A DNA stretch of 64,000 nt. Source: Nitrospira sp. SG-bin1. GTDB lineage: Bacteria > Nitrospirota > Nitrospiria > Nitrospirales > Nitrospiraceae. A model generated the notes under the pieces. That model saw nothing but the letters and a program-made list of their open reading frames with translations. It was not told the origin of the DNA and did not search any database. A program made the position numbers and the translations under genes. The stretch is from positions 37,011 through 101,010 of the forward strand of contig LVWS01000015.1 of NCBI GenBank assembly GCA_002083365.1, given 5' to 3'. Below are positions 34,622-42,670 of this stretch, one piece after another. The number at the start of each line of letters is the position of its first letter. Positions within the stretch are counted from its first letter, which is position 1.

Positions 34622-35554
34622 ATGAACACGATTTATTATGACCCTCCATTCTCGGATGAACGACGCCGCGAAGAGTTATATCAAGGCCAGTTGCTCGTAT
34701 TCTCTCCGAGAAAGAGCACCCTCGCGTTTATCGAATTTGCCAAGAGGTTGATCAAGGAGGCCTTTGCACCCTATGATCCGGAGACGGCTCAACGGCATCT
34801 TCCCGTTGAACAGTACGCCGACCTCCTTGGGAAACTGAAGCCAAATTTCATTCATCATCCCGAATCGAAAGCACTCATGCGGGACATTTTTAATGAGATG
34901 GGCTGTGATCTTGAGAAGACATATTTTGATGTTCCGAAGATGCGAAGCTCGACCAGCGATAATTATCTGACGACGGGCATCGCGTATGCCTGGCATCCGC
35001 ATCGAGATACGTGGTATTCCGCGCCTCCTTGTCAGGTCAATTGGTGGATCCCCATCTATGATATTCAGTCGAATAATGCCATGGCCTTCCACCCGCAGTA
35101 TTGGAATGTTCAGGTAAAGAACAGCTCCAAGGGGTATAATTACTATGCGTGGAATCAACAAAATCGCGGAGCACATGTCGCCAAATTGCTGAAAGAAGAT
35201 CCTAGGCCGCTACCGAAACCGACCCAATCGCTTGTGCTCGATCCCCAGATTCGCCTTATCGTGCCTGCGGGAGGCATTATTTTGTTTTCAGCTGCCCAGA
35301 TGCACTCCAGTGTTCCTAATACGTCGGGGAAAACTCGGTTTAGTATCGACTTTCGTGTGGTGAACCTTGATGATGTGGCGGGAAGGAAAGGCGCTCCCAG
35401 GGTGGATGAAGAGTGCACTGGAACCACGATGAGGGACTATTTGAGGGCTAGCGACCTCGCAAATATCACCGACGATCTTGTGGCACTGTATGATGATGAA
35501 ACTGCTGATGCCGGTGTGCTTTCCTATCAACATAAAGCGGAACAGAGCGCATGA
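34622..35554 (+). CDS. Fe(II)/2-oxoglutarate oxygenase-like protein (PhyH superfamily)
   Basis: A 310-residue protein with the pattern of a 2OG-Fe(II) oxygenase: the HxD iron motif in WHPHRDTWYS, the second conserved strand QVNWWIPIYD, and a distal His and Arg in AAQMHSSVPNTSGKTRFSIDFR. These resemble PhyH-type hydroxylases. The N-terminus (MNTIYYDPPFSDERRREELY) has no recognisable extra domain. It follows the DUF4910 gene by 13 nt, so it should belong to the same sugar module. Substrate unknown. A frameshifted remnant of a related gene lies at 38800-38924. Confidence 0.72.
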   Translation: MNTIYYDPPFSDERRREELYQGQLLVFSPRKSTLAFIEFAKRLIKEAFAPYDPETAQRHLPVEQYADLLGKLKPNFIHHPESKALMRDIFNEMGCDLEKTYFDVPKMRSSTSDNYLTTGIAYAWHPHRDTWYSAPPCQVNWWIPIYDIQSNNAMAFHPQYWNVQVKNSSKGYNYYAWNQQNRGAHVAKLLKEDPRPLPKPTQSLVLDPQIRLIVPAGGIILFSAAQMHSSVPNTSGKTRFSIDFRVVNLDDVAGRKGAPRVDEECTGTTMRDYLRASDLANITDDLVALYDDETADAGVLSYQHKAEQSA

Positions 35555-35822
35555 TATGTCTGAAGTTTGACTTTGGAGGAACAGATGTGAAGCTGAACCA
35601 ACCGGCCGAAAGAACCGGTGGCGGTGTTTTCAGCAGCTGAAGAGTTCTTCGACTCATTCCGCTTTCCCGGAGTAAATAAATACTTCCTTTTGGTTGCCGG
35701 CCATACGATTGACTGGACAGATCCTTGATGACCTGCATTCGATAACATGAACAGTATGTAAAGTTGTCCGGCTGTACTTTGATGGCAACAAGGTTGATGA
35801 TTTAACAAAAGGAACCGAAACT

Positions 35823-36539
35823 ATGAAATACCCCCTGTGGTTTCTAATCATTTCACTGGCGCTGGCGGTAGATTCGAGTTCCGGATTTTGTGACTCTGGT
35901 TCAGGTAAGACAGATGCCGGTAAAGCCCCGACAGATACCTCCGGATTGCCTGCCTCGACAGCCCAGGCTGAGAAGGCGATCAGTCAGGTGATGATGGATA
36001 AGCTGTCGAATGCAGTCGGCAGCGAATATGTGATAGGAGCCGAAGACGTGCTGGATATTACGGTATGGAGGAATCCGGATCTATCGAGGCAAGTGCAAGT
36101 GCGTCCTGATGGGCGAATATCAATGCCCATCATTCGCGACGTGGTGGCCGTAGGAAAAACGCCGACAAAATTGGCTGAGGAGATGACGAACAAACTCAAA
36201 GAATATGTGCAAAATCCGGTCGTCGCCGTGACATTGAAGGAGGTCAATAGCTCCAACATCTTTCTGCTTGGCGAAGTGGCTCACCCGGGCAAGTATCCTC
36301 TAAAGAGCAAGACGACGCTCTTGCAGGGCATCACCATGGCAGGCGGGTTTAAGGAAACTGCGGCGAGAAATCAGATCGTCATATTCCGGTTTACTGAAAC
36401 TGCCCCGGGCATGAAGCGATTTACTGCCAGTTACGACGACATCGTGCTTCGCAGTGGAATCAGCGACAATTTCGAGCTCAAGCCCGGTGATACACTTGTG
36501 GTGCCGAGTGAGTCAATGGTGGTCTTCCCTGGTCGGTAG
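35823..36539 (+). CDS. Polysaccharide export protein, Wza-like (first of a tandem pair)
   Basis: A 238-residue protein with an N-terminal signal sequence (PLWFLIISLALAV), the poly_export domain (about residues 60-140, with EDVLDITVWRNPDLSRQVQVRP and ISMPIIRDVVAVG), and an SLBB-like domain (SSNIFLLGEVAHPGKYPL, GITMAGGF). Such proteins sit in the periplasm/outer membrane and guide the glycan out of the cell. It is much shorter than full Wza (about 380) and lacks the terminal amphipathic helix. Similarity to the next gene points to duplication. No lipobox Cys is convincing. Confidence 0.88.
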   Translation: MKYPLWFLIISLALAVDSSSGFCDSGSGKTDAGKAPTDTSGLPASTAQAEKAISQVMMDKLSNAVGSEYVIGAEDVLDITVWRNPDLSRQVQVRPDGRISMPIIRDVVAVGKTPTKLAEEMTNKLKEYVQNPVVAVTLKEVNSSNIFLLGEVAHPGKYPLKSKTTLLQGITMAGGFKETAARNQIVIFRFTETAPGMKRFTASYDDIVLRSGISDNFELKPGDTLVVPSESMVVFPGR

Positions 36540-36560
36540 GGAATACCGGAAAGGATTGCC

Positions 36561-37211
36561 GTGGACAATTACGCACGATGGACAAGGGTATCTAGGCGGT
36601 ATCTTCCTGCGATGAAAGCATCGTTAATTGGATTCTTGATGTGTTCTGTTTTTGTCCAAGTTGGTTGTCGGGGACCGGTGACATCGAGGGAATACAAGGC
36701 ATCCGACGTTCCCACGGAATTCCTTCTGGGTTCTGAGGACCAGATTGAGATCAATGTGTGGAAGAATCCGGATTTGTCCAGGATCACGTTGATACGGCCG
36801 GATGGATATGTGTCCATGCCGATCATCGGAGACGTTCAAGCGGCAGGTCTCACGGCGGAGGCGTTGGCCGCTCAGATTACCGAGCGTCTCAAGGGGTACA
36901 TTCAAAATCCTTCCGTATCGGTGAACGTCAAAGAGCTGAACAGCTATTCGGTATTCGTTTTAGGTGAAGTCGCGAAGCCGGGCAAGTATCAGCTCAAATC
37001 GTACGTCACGGTGCTTCAAGCCATTTCCATGGCCGGGGGCTTTACAAACTATGCGAGTAAGAATAGGTTGCAGGTGGTGCGGGTGATTGAAAGCCCCGGT
37101 CACAAACGTCAGGAGATCCATATCCCTCTACGGTATGATGACCTTGTCAGCGGTCGTGGCGAGCCGGGGAACATCGTGTTGGCCTCCGGAGACACAGTCG
37201 TCGTACCTTGA
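36561..37211 (+). CDS. Polysaccharide export protein, Wza-like lipoprotein (second of a tandem pair)
   Basis: A 216-residue protein with a lipoprotein signal (FLMCSVFVQVGC, lipobox VQVGC), the poly_export domain (SEDQIEINVWKNPDLSRITL, RPDGYVSMPIIGDV) and an SLBB part (SYSVFVLGEVAKPGKYQL, ISMAGGF). Its core is about 60% identical to the preceding protein by eye. Genes are separated by 21 nt. The lipid anchor suggests an outer-membrane position, perhaps with the unlipidated paralogue bound to it. Confidence 0.88.
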   Translation: MDNYARWTRVSRRYLPAMKASLIGFLMCSVFVQVGCRGPVTSREYKASDVPTEFLLGSEDQIEINVWKNPDLSRITLIRPDGYVSMPIIGDVQAAGLTAEALAAQITERLKGYIQNPSVSVNVKELNSYSVFVLGEVAKPGKYQLKSYVTVLQAISMAGGFTNYASKNRLQVVRVIESPGHKRQEIHIPLRYDDLVSGRGEPGNIVLASGDTVVVP

Positions 37212-37328
37212 CAGTGGGCATGACATACTGCTGGATCTGGTTTCTCCAATTTCCATGTATGCGATTGGTCGGATTGGGTAGAGCGGGCGACCTTCGGCCG
37301 TTTCTGCTCTCCTCGCAGGAAAGGGAGT

Positions 37329-38636
37329 GTGGTGATTCTATTGTGGAGGTGTAAGTGCGCTGAGCTCAGTGAGCTCGGAAGGGTGTTTTGGTTTGCAGTC
37401 GTGACTATGGTGATCTGGGGGGCGTGGCCTGCGGTGTCAGTTTATGCGGATACCAACATCGTTCCCTGGGGCTCTGTGATGGAGCGATACGATAGCAATG
37501 TATGGCGTAGACCCAAGGAGCTACTACGGGACGCGCAGGGGAATGCCCCGCAGCTCCATGATTTTGTGACGACGGTGAACGGCGGGCTAGACCTGCGGCA
37601 CGACAGTCGAGACATGGAAGCAGACCTGAAGGTGGGGGGAAATTACAGCGCGTTTGTGGAAAACAGTAACTTGAACTTTTATGGTGCGTTGCTCAATGGC
37701 ACCGTCGGCTTGGATCGATGGGTTGATCAGTATGTCCGAGGAGCGCGTTTGCGCGTCACCGAGAACTTCGTCTATACCCCTGAGCAGACTTTTGGGAGGG
37801 GGACAACGGTGGTGGATGACGTCTTCGGTAGCGGCCTCGTCACATTTCGACGGAGCAAGGTTCTGAACACAACGTCCTTCAATGGAAGCTACCCTCTGTC
37901 CCGAGACCTTTCTTTGGAAGGTGGGTATATATTCGGCCTTCGGAGGCTAACCCGTGAAACTGAAGGGGGCAATGTAACGGGGGCCACCTTCTTCAACACG
38001 ATGACGCACACGTGGTCCGGAGGACCTCGATATCACCTGACGCGAAACGACAGCGTCGCCGCCTTGTATCGACAGACGTTCATTACCCAAGAGCGGTCCG
38101 AAGGCGGCAGGACTTTCAGCACCAATCTCATCACGCTCGAAGGCGATTATACCAAGGTGTTCCCGGAGTGGACCTTCACGGTCCGTGGGGGCGTCACGTT
38201 TGTCGAACCGGTCGGACGGACATTGCCGTCCGGTTCCATCCAGGTCACAACTAAACCGGAACGAGACACTGTTCTCAATCTGACGCTTTCCCGGGAAGCC
38301 AGACCGTCATACTTTTTACAGGGTGGCGCGCGGATCAACCATCTTGCGCGTGCGAGCATCAGACATAGGATTTATGAGCGACTCAGCGTCAGCGGGGCCG
38401 GTGGGTATACCCATAGTCAGTTTTTTCCCAATACGGAATCTCAATTTCAGGTTGTCACCGGAGCATCTCGGCTTGAGTATATGTTGACGAGGAACATCAG
38501 AGGAGAGCTGTTTTATGTCTTTTCACACATTAACTCAGATACAACGGCGCTTGAGTACCAGGTATCACGCCATCAAGTAGGGTTCATGCTGTCGGTCTTG
38601 TTGGAAACGTTAGGGGAATCCTTCGGATGGGAATAG
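37329..38636 (+). CDS. Outer-membrane beta-barrel protein of the polysaccharide locus
   Basis: A protein of up to 435 residues. An N-terminal signal (FWFAVVTMVIWGAWPAVSVYA) precedes DTNIVPWGSVMERYDSNVWR, the opening typical of barrel proteins found beside PEP-CTERM or exopolysaccharide export genes. Alternating hydrophobic strands follow (LNFYGALLNGTVGLDRWVDQ, YHLTRNDSVAALYRQTF, GELFYVFSHINSD). It ends in GESFGWE. The start is uncertain: GTG 37329 has GGGAG nearby. It probably forms part of the outer-membrane passage for the glycan or its secretion partner. Confidence 0.75.
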   Translation: MVILLWRCKCAELSELGRVFWFAVVTMVIWGAWPAVSVYADTNIVPWGSVMERYDSNVWRRPKELLRDAQGNAPQLHDFVTTVNGGLDLRHDSRDMEADLKVGGNYSAFVENSNLNFYGALLNGTVGLDRWVDQYVRGARLRVTENFVYTPEQTFGRGTTVVDDVFGSGLVTFRRSKVLNTTSFNGSYPLSRDLSLEGGYIFGLRRLTRETEGGNVTGATFFNTMTHTWSGGPRYHLTRNDSVAALYRQTFITQERSEGGRTFSTNLITLEGDYTKVFPEWTFTVRGGVTFVEPVGRTLPSGSIQVTTKPERDTVLNLTLSREARPSYFLQGGARINHLARASIRHRIYERLSVSGAGGYTHSQFFPNTESQFQVVTGASRLEYMLTRNIRGELFYVFSHINSDTTALEYQVSRHQVGFMLSVLLETLGESFGWE

Positions 38637-39134
38637 GGTAAGGGCAAGCCATCTGGGATACGACTCAATCGGAATCGACGATGAATCCACATCGCGTAGC
38701 GCCTGCCTCCGGTTGTTCGTTCTGCGCATCTAGGCGAGAATTCTGCCTGTCCAAAAGATGATCACGTGCCAGCCTGTGTCCTGCTCGCCATGTACACCGA
38801 CATTGATCGGCCCATCAGGTGGGATCACTCTTTCCGTCGCGCGGATGCATTCAAGAGTTCCTCATATACCAGCGTTACGCGCTTCATCATCGATTTCGAA
38901 CCATACAACTGGTCCCCGATTTAGGTGGGATATCAATCACAGATGCCGTCTCTCTCGGAACCTTAATGAATGATTCCGCGATCGGTTCGTCCAGGTTCTG
39001 AGGAGGTTGGGGCAGTGCATCGCACACCTTCCCTGAGGCTTGAGGCAATTCCTAAGTAATGGCGGATGCACGCGAGCAGGGATGTGCGGTGCAAGTGAAT
39101 TCGTCCATCCCACGCGAACATGATGAGGAGTGTT
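38637..39134. other. Intergenic region holding an oxygenase remnant
   Basis: A 498-nt gap between the barrel gene and the SDR gene. Its middle part (38800-38924) is a decayed fragment of a 2OG oxygenase-like gene (separate entry). The rest shows no gene or clear promoter. The 3' end supplies GAGGAG before the SDR start. Confidence 0.5.
38800..38924 (+). pseudogene. Frameshifted 3' remnant of a PhyH-like oxygenase gene
   Basis: In one frame (38800-38865) the translation is TLIGPSGGITLSVARMHSRVPH, and after a shift of two bases at 38866 the next frame (38868-38924) reads TSVTRFIIDFEPYNW before a stop. Joined, it matches LIVPAGGIILFSAAQMHSSVPN and TSGKTRFSIDFR of the intact gene at 34622. The conserved distal His (MHS) and Arg (TRF) of the oxygenase are recognisable. 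A duplicated TA inside CATATACC explains the shift. Nothing upstream matches the rest of the gene, so only a small remnant survives. Confidence 0.6.
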
Positions 39135-39863
39135 ATGATTGTTCTCGAAAATCATGTGGCTGTTGTTACAGGGGCGAGCCAAGGGATCGGACGAGCGATA
39201 GCGCTTGGTCTTGCAGCGAAGAGAGCCAGGCTGTTTCTAGTGGGACGAAACCGCACGGCGTTACACGAGGTGGCAGAACTTGCGCGCAAGTTGTCGCCAT
39301 TGGTCGTGGTCCATGCGACTGACCTGGTAGCTGATGGGGCAATCACCGGTATCGTGGAGAGTCTTAGTAAGCAATTGGGTGGCGTTGATGTGTTGATTCA
39401 CTGTGCTGGAGCCTATTCGAAGGGTGATTTTCAAACGGCTTCAGTGGACGAATTTGATCGGCTGTATCGAGCCAATGTGCGTATGCCGTACCAGTTAACT
39501 CAGTCTCTTCTGTCAATACTCAAAAAAAGGAAAGGTCAGATTGCTTTTGTCAATTCAAGCCAAGGGCTTCAAGCACAGGCGCATCTTGGTCAATTTGCCG
39601 CTACTCAGCATGCTTTGAAAGCCATAGCGGATAGTCTCAGAGATGAGGTCAACTTGGATGGGGTTCGGGTGCTGAGTGTTTATCCTGGGCGAACCGCCAC
39701 GCCACGCATGGAGGCTATTTTCCAGATGGAGGGAAGGGAGTACAGGCCGGAGCTTCTTCTCCAGCCCGAGGATATCGCTGCGGCTGTCATTAATGCTCTG
39801 ATGATGCCGATAACAGCTGAGGTGACGAACATCAATATACGTCCGCTTATAAAGTCGTATTGA
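39135..39863 (+). CDS. SDR-family oxidoreductase with substituted catalytic residues
   Basis: A 242-residue short-chain dehydrogenase/reductase. The cofactor motif is intact: VTGASQGIGRAIAL, followed by LIHCAGAY (NNAG-like). The active-site segment reads QFAATQHALKAIADSLRDE where these proteins normally have YxATKHALKA. The catalytic Tyr is Phe (residue 154) and the Lys is Gln (residue 158), although the Ser region (FVNSSQG) is present. It may therefore be inactive as a dehydrogenase or have a different activity. Start ATG 39135 follows AGGAG. Confidence 0.85.
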   Translation: MIVLENHVAVVTGASQGIGRAIALGLAAKRARLFLVGRNRTALHEVAELARKLSPLVVVHATDLVADGAITGIVESLSKQLGGVDVLIHCAGAYSKGDFQTASVDEFDRLYRANVRMPYQLTQSLLSILKKRKGQIAFVNSSQGLQAQAHLGQFAATQHALKAIADSLRDEVNLDGVRVLSVYPGRTATPRMEAIFQMEGREYRPELLLQPEDIAAAVINALMMPITAEVTNINIRPLIKSY

Positions 39864-40263
39864 TTGGTTGAAGCGGCGAACTTACAGATGTCGCTGACAA
39901 GGCGGGGTGTCCATGGTATTCCAAACTACCGGTGATACTATTCTCTCATAGTTTCATGTTGCACGGCGGGATCTATTGTGGAGATAGCATCGTGAGTTCT
40001 TGACGGCCAACAGATGATATGCAGAATAAGCCGGTGGAACATTGAGCTCGCAAGGGGCGACAATGGACTTCTCCGAGATGCTTGAAATAAAAGCGGCTAA
40101 TCGTCGTCGGTATCGGACGTGGGCGGAGAGGAGGCCGATAGCTTCGCACCCGTCGCATGCTGGCATGATAGAGACTCTGAACTGGATCCTTGTGACTAAC
40201 TCATGGGAGAGAACCGGCTCTCATCGCTAATCGGCACTATGAAAGTAACTTAACGAGGTGGCT
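39864..40263. other. Intergenic region before the ABC transporter
   Basis: A 400-nt gap with no supported gene. The small open frames here (for example 40042-40230 on the plus strand) have no family features. The end contains GAGG before the Wzm start. A promoter for the exporter operon may lie here, but I see no good sigma70 boxes. Confidence 0.4.
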
Positions 40264-41094
40264 ATGGAGCAAAGTATTCAGGTAGTTCGGATTGAACCGT
40301 CCAAGGGGTGGGTATCTCTTCAACTAAAAGAGTTATGGGCTTATCGTGAGCTGCTCTACTTCTTGATCTGGCGCGATGTGAAGGTGCGCTATAAGCAGAC
40401 TGCGCTCGGCGTGGGTTGGGCCATCATCCAACCCGTGTTTACTATGGTTGTCTTCAGCGTTTTCTTCGGACGACTGGGGAAGATTCCTTCCGACGGAATC
40501 CCTTATCCGATCTTCACGTACGCTGCCCTGGTTCCCTGGACCTTCTTTGCCCAGGGGATGGGGCAAGCATCCAACAGCCTGGTGGGAAGCGCCAATCTGA
40601 TCAAAAAAGTTTATTTCCCAAGGCTTTCGGTTCCGATCGCGTCGGTGACTTCCGGAATCATCGATTTTTCGATTGCTTTTATTGTGTTGCTCGGCATGAT
40701 GCTCTATTACGGCATCCTTCCCACGCTCAATGTGATCTGGCTCCCTTTCCTGCTTCTGCTCACGGTTGTGACGTCGCTCGGTGTCTCGCTCTGGTTGTCC
40801 GCCTTGAATGTCCAATTTCGAGATGTGCGACACGTGCTGCCGTTTCTGATTCAGCTTTGGTTTTTCGCGACTCCCATCGCGTATCCGAGCAGTTTGTTGT
40901 CGGAGCCTTGGCGGACCCTCTATAGCCTTAATCCGATGGTGGGGGTGATCGAGGGATTTCGTTGGGCCTTGCTTGGGACGGCGACCGCCCCGGGGCCGAT
41001 GTTAATCGTGTCTTCGCTGACCGCCCTGGCACTTTTGGTCGGGGGAGCATTTTACTTCCGCCGGTTGGAAAAGACGTTTGCGGATGTGATTTGA
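40264..41094 (+). CDS. ABC-2 type polysaccharide exporter permease (Wzm-like)
   Basis: A permease of 276 residues (ATG 40264; GTG 40258 also possible) with about six membrane segments. The N-terminal cytoplasmic part has LKELWAYRELLYFLIWRDVK and VRYKQTALGVGWAIIQPVF, the hallmark of Wzm/TagG-type exporters. Later segments include GIIDFSIAFIVLLGMMLYYG and LNPMVGVIEGFRWALLG, also typical. It forms the channel part of an ABC exporter for polysaccharide or O-antigen with the downstream Wzt-like ATPase. Confidence 0.93.
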   Translation: MEQSIQVVRIEPSKGWVSLQLKELWAYRELLYFLIWRDVKVRYKQTALGVGWAIIQPVFTMVVFSVFFGRLGKIPSDGIPYPIFTYAALVPWTFFAQGMGQASNSLVGSANLIKKVYFPRLSVPIASVTSGIIDFSIAFIVLLGMMLYYGILPTLNVIWLPFLLLLTVVTSLGVSLWLSALNVQFRDVRHVLPFLIQLWFFATPIAYPSSLLSEPWRTLYSLNPMVGVIEGFRWALLGTATAPGPMLIVSSLTALALLVGGAFYFRRLEKTFADVI

Positions 41095-41208
41095 TCGTGT
41101 GAAAAGTGAACACCGGCGAAGAACTCCCGGCGTTGTACTGAACGACTAAGAGGCAATTCTGTGCATCGGGTAGCCTAGCGCCCACTTTGTACCACACTCC
41201 GAGGAATC

Positions 41209-42513
41209 ATGGACGAGATCGCCATACGAGTAGAAGGAATCGGCAAGCGGTACCGTATCGGGAAAATGGAAAAGTATAAAACGCTGCGGGATTCTATCGC
41301 GGGGGCGCTCGGCGCGCCCTTTCAGAGAGCAAGGCAACTGTTCCAGGGAGGGGGGGCGAACGATGCTGAGTTGGATCCTGAGTTCTGGGCGTTGCAAGAC
41401 ATTTCCTTCGAGGTGAAGCAGGGAGAAGTCATCGGCGTGATCGGCGGCAACGGGGCGGGTAAGAGCACCCTCTTGAAAATACTCTCACGCATCGCCGAAC
41501 CGACGGTCGGACATGCTGAAATTCGCGGGCGTGTCGGATCCCTCTTGGAAGTAGGCACCGGCTTTCATCCGGAGTTGACAGGCAGGGAGAATACGTTTCT
41601 AAACGGAGCGATTCTGGGCATGAAGCGGGCCGATATCGAAAGAAAATTTGACGAAATCGTCGCCTTTTCCGAGGTCGAGAGGTTTATCGATACGCCTGTG
41701 AAACACTACTCCAGTGGGATGTATCTTCGGTTGGCTTTTTCCGTCGCGGCGCACCTTGAGCCGGAGATTCTGTTGGTCGATGAGGTTCTGGCGGTCGGGG
41801 ATGCAGGATTCCAAAAAAAATGTCTCGGCAAGATGGGAAGTGTCGCCAAGGAAGGCCGGACGGTCTTGTTTGTCAGTCACAACCTTGGGGCCATCACGCA
41901 GCTTTGCGGAAGGGCCGTGCAATTGGAGAAAGGCAGATTGAAGCGTGTCGGACCTTCGGTCGAAGTGGTGAATACGTATTTGTCTTCCTTGTTCGGAACG
42001 GAAGTCAAGTCGAGCTGGTCCAACGAATCGTCCTCGCCGAGCGACTCCGAGGTCCGATTCACATCCGTTCGGCTGTTGTCGAGCGATGGGCGACCGCAAT
42101 CCGTCGTGAACTTTAACGACTCGCTTGTGCTGGAGATTGCATACGACGTAAAAGTTCCGATCAGAGACCTTTCTGTAACGTTTCACCTATGCGATTCGAT
42201 GAATAATATCGTATTTGAATCGATGGATACCGACTTGCCTGAATTGAGAGGATGTGTCAGAGAGACTGGTCGTTATCATGCCGCCACCAAGATCCCTCCC
42301 TGTTTGCTGAAGCCTGGCCGCTACTATCTATCAATCATTTCGTTCACTCAAGGTGTAAGCAGCTATAAACTGTTTCAGCAGCTTGAGGGAGCATTGACGT
42401 TTGATGTGTCCGAGGTCGGTTATACGTTTAATCCGGGCCGGTTAGGAATCGTTTCCCCTGTGCTAGCTTGGAAGGTGTCCCGGCTCAACGACAACGGTCA
42501 AATGCCTCAGTGA
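41209..42513 (+). CDS. ABC polysaccharide exporter ATPase (Wzt-like, with C-terminal substrate domain)
   Basis: A 434-residue ATPase that powers export with the adjacent permease. Walker A is GGNGAGKSTLLK (about residues 82-93), the signature is HYSSGMYLRLAFSVA, Walker B is ILLVDEVLAVGD and the H-loop is FVSHN. The region after residue 265 is a beta-rich Wzt C-terminal domain (LVLEIAYDVKVPIRDLSVTF) that in related systems recognises the modified end of the glycan. A run of 7 G (41350-41356) in the 5' part could be a slippage site. ATG 41209 is preceded by GAGG. Confidence 0.94.
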   Translation: MDEIAIRVEGIGKRYRIGKMEKYKTLRDSIAGALGAPFQRARQLFQGGGANDAELDPEFWALQDISFEVKQGEVIGVIGGNGAGKSTLLKILSRIAEPTVGHAEIRGRVGSLLEVGTGFHPELTGRENTFLNGAILGMKRADIERKFDEIVAFSEVERFIDTPVKHYSSGMYLRLAFSVAAHLEPEILLVDEVLAVGDAGFQKKCLGKMGSVAKEGRTVLFVSHNLGAITQLCGRAVQLEKGRLKRVGPSVEVVNTYLSSLFGTEVKSSWSNESSSPSDSEVRFTSVRLLSSDGRPQSVVNFNDSLVLEIAYDVKVPIRDLSVTFHLCDSMNNIVFESMDTDLPELRGCVRETGRYHAATKIPPCLLKPGRYYLSIISFTQGVSSYKLFQQLEGALTFDVSEVGYTFNPGRLGIVSPVLAWKVSRLNDNGQMPQ

Positions 42514-42670
42514 GCGCCCATTCGGCAAACCGTGTCTTAAGCGTCTCCATGAATAGGACGGTGTTCCATGCCCTGTCACCGAAGCTTTCCTGAATGTGAG
42601 ACTGTTTACCATGTAGCGATGTTGAGGAAGCAGCAACCAGGTCATCTTCTGGGTAATGGCGAGGACTGAT

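Noticed and set aside
35864..35874. Second GGCGGTAG match (GGCGGTAGATT)
   Set aside because: It lies inside the signal-peptide coding region of an export gene (Leu-Ala-Val-Asp codons), so I regard it as chance; it shows that the 8-base core alone is not decisive.
40042..40230. Small plus-strand open frame before the ABC permease gene
   Set aside because: No family features; a short frame of this size is expected by chance in a 400-nt GC-moderate gap.
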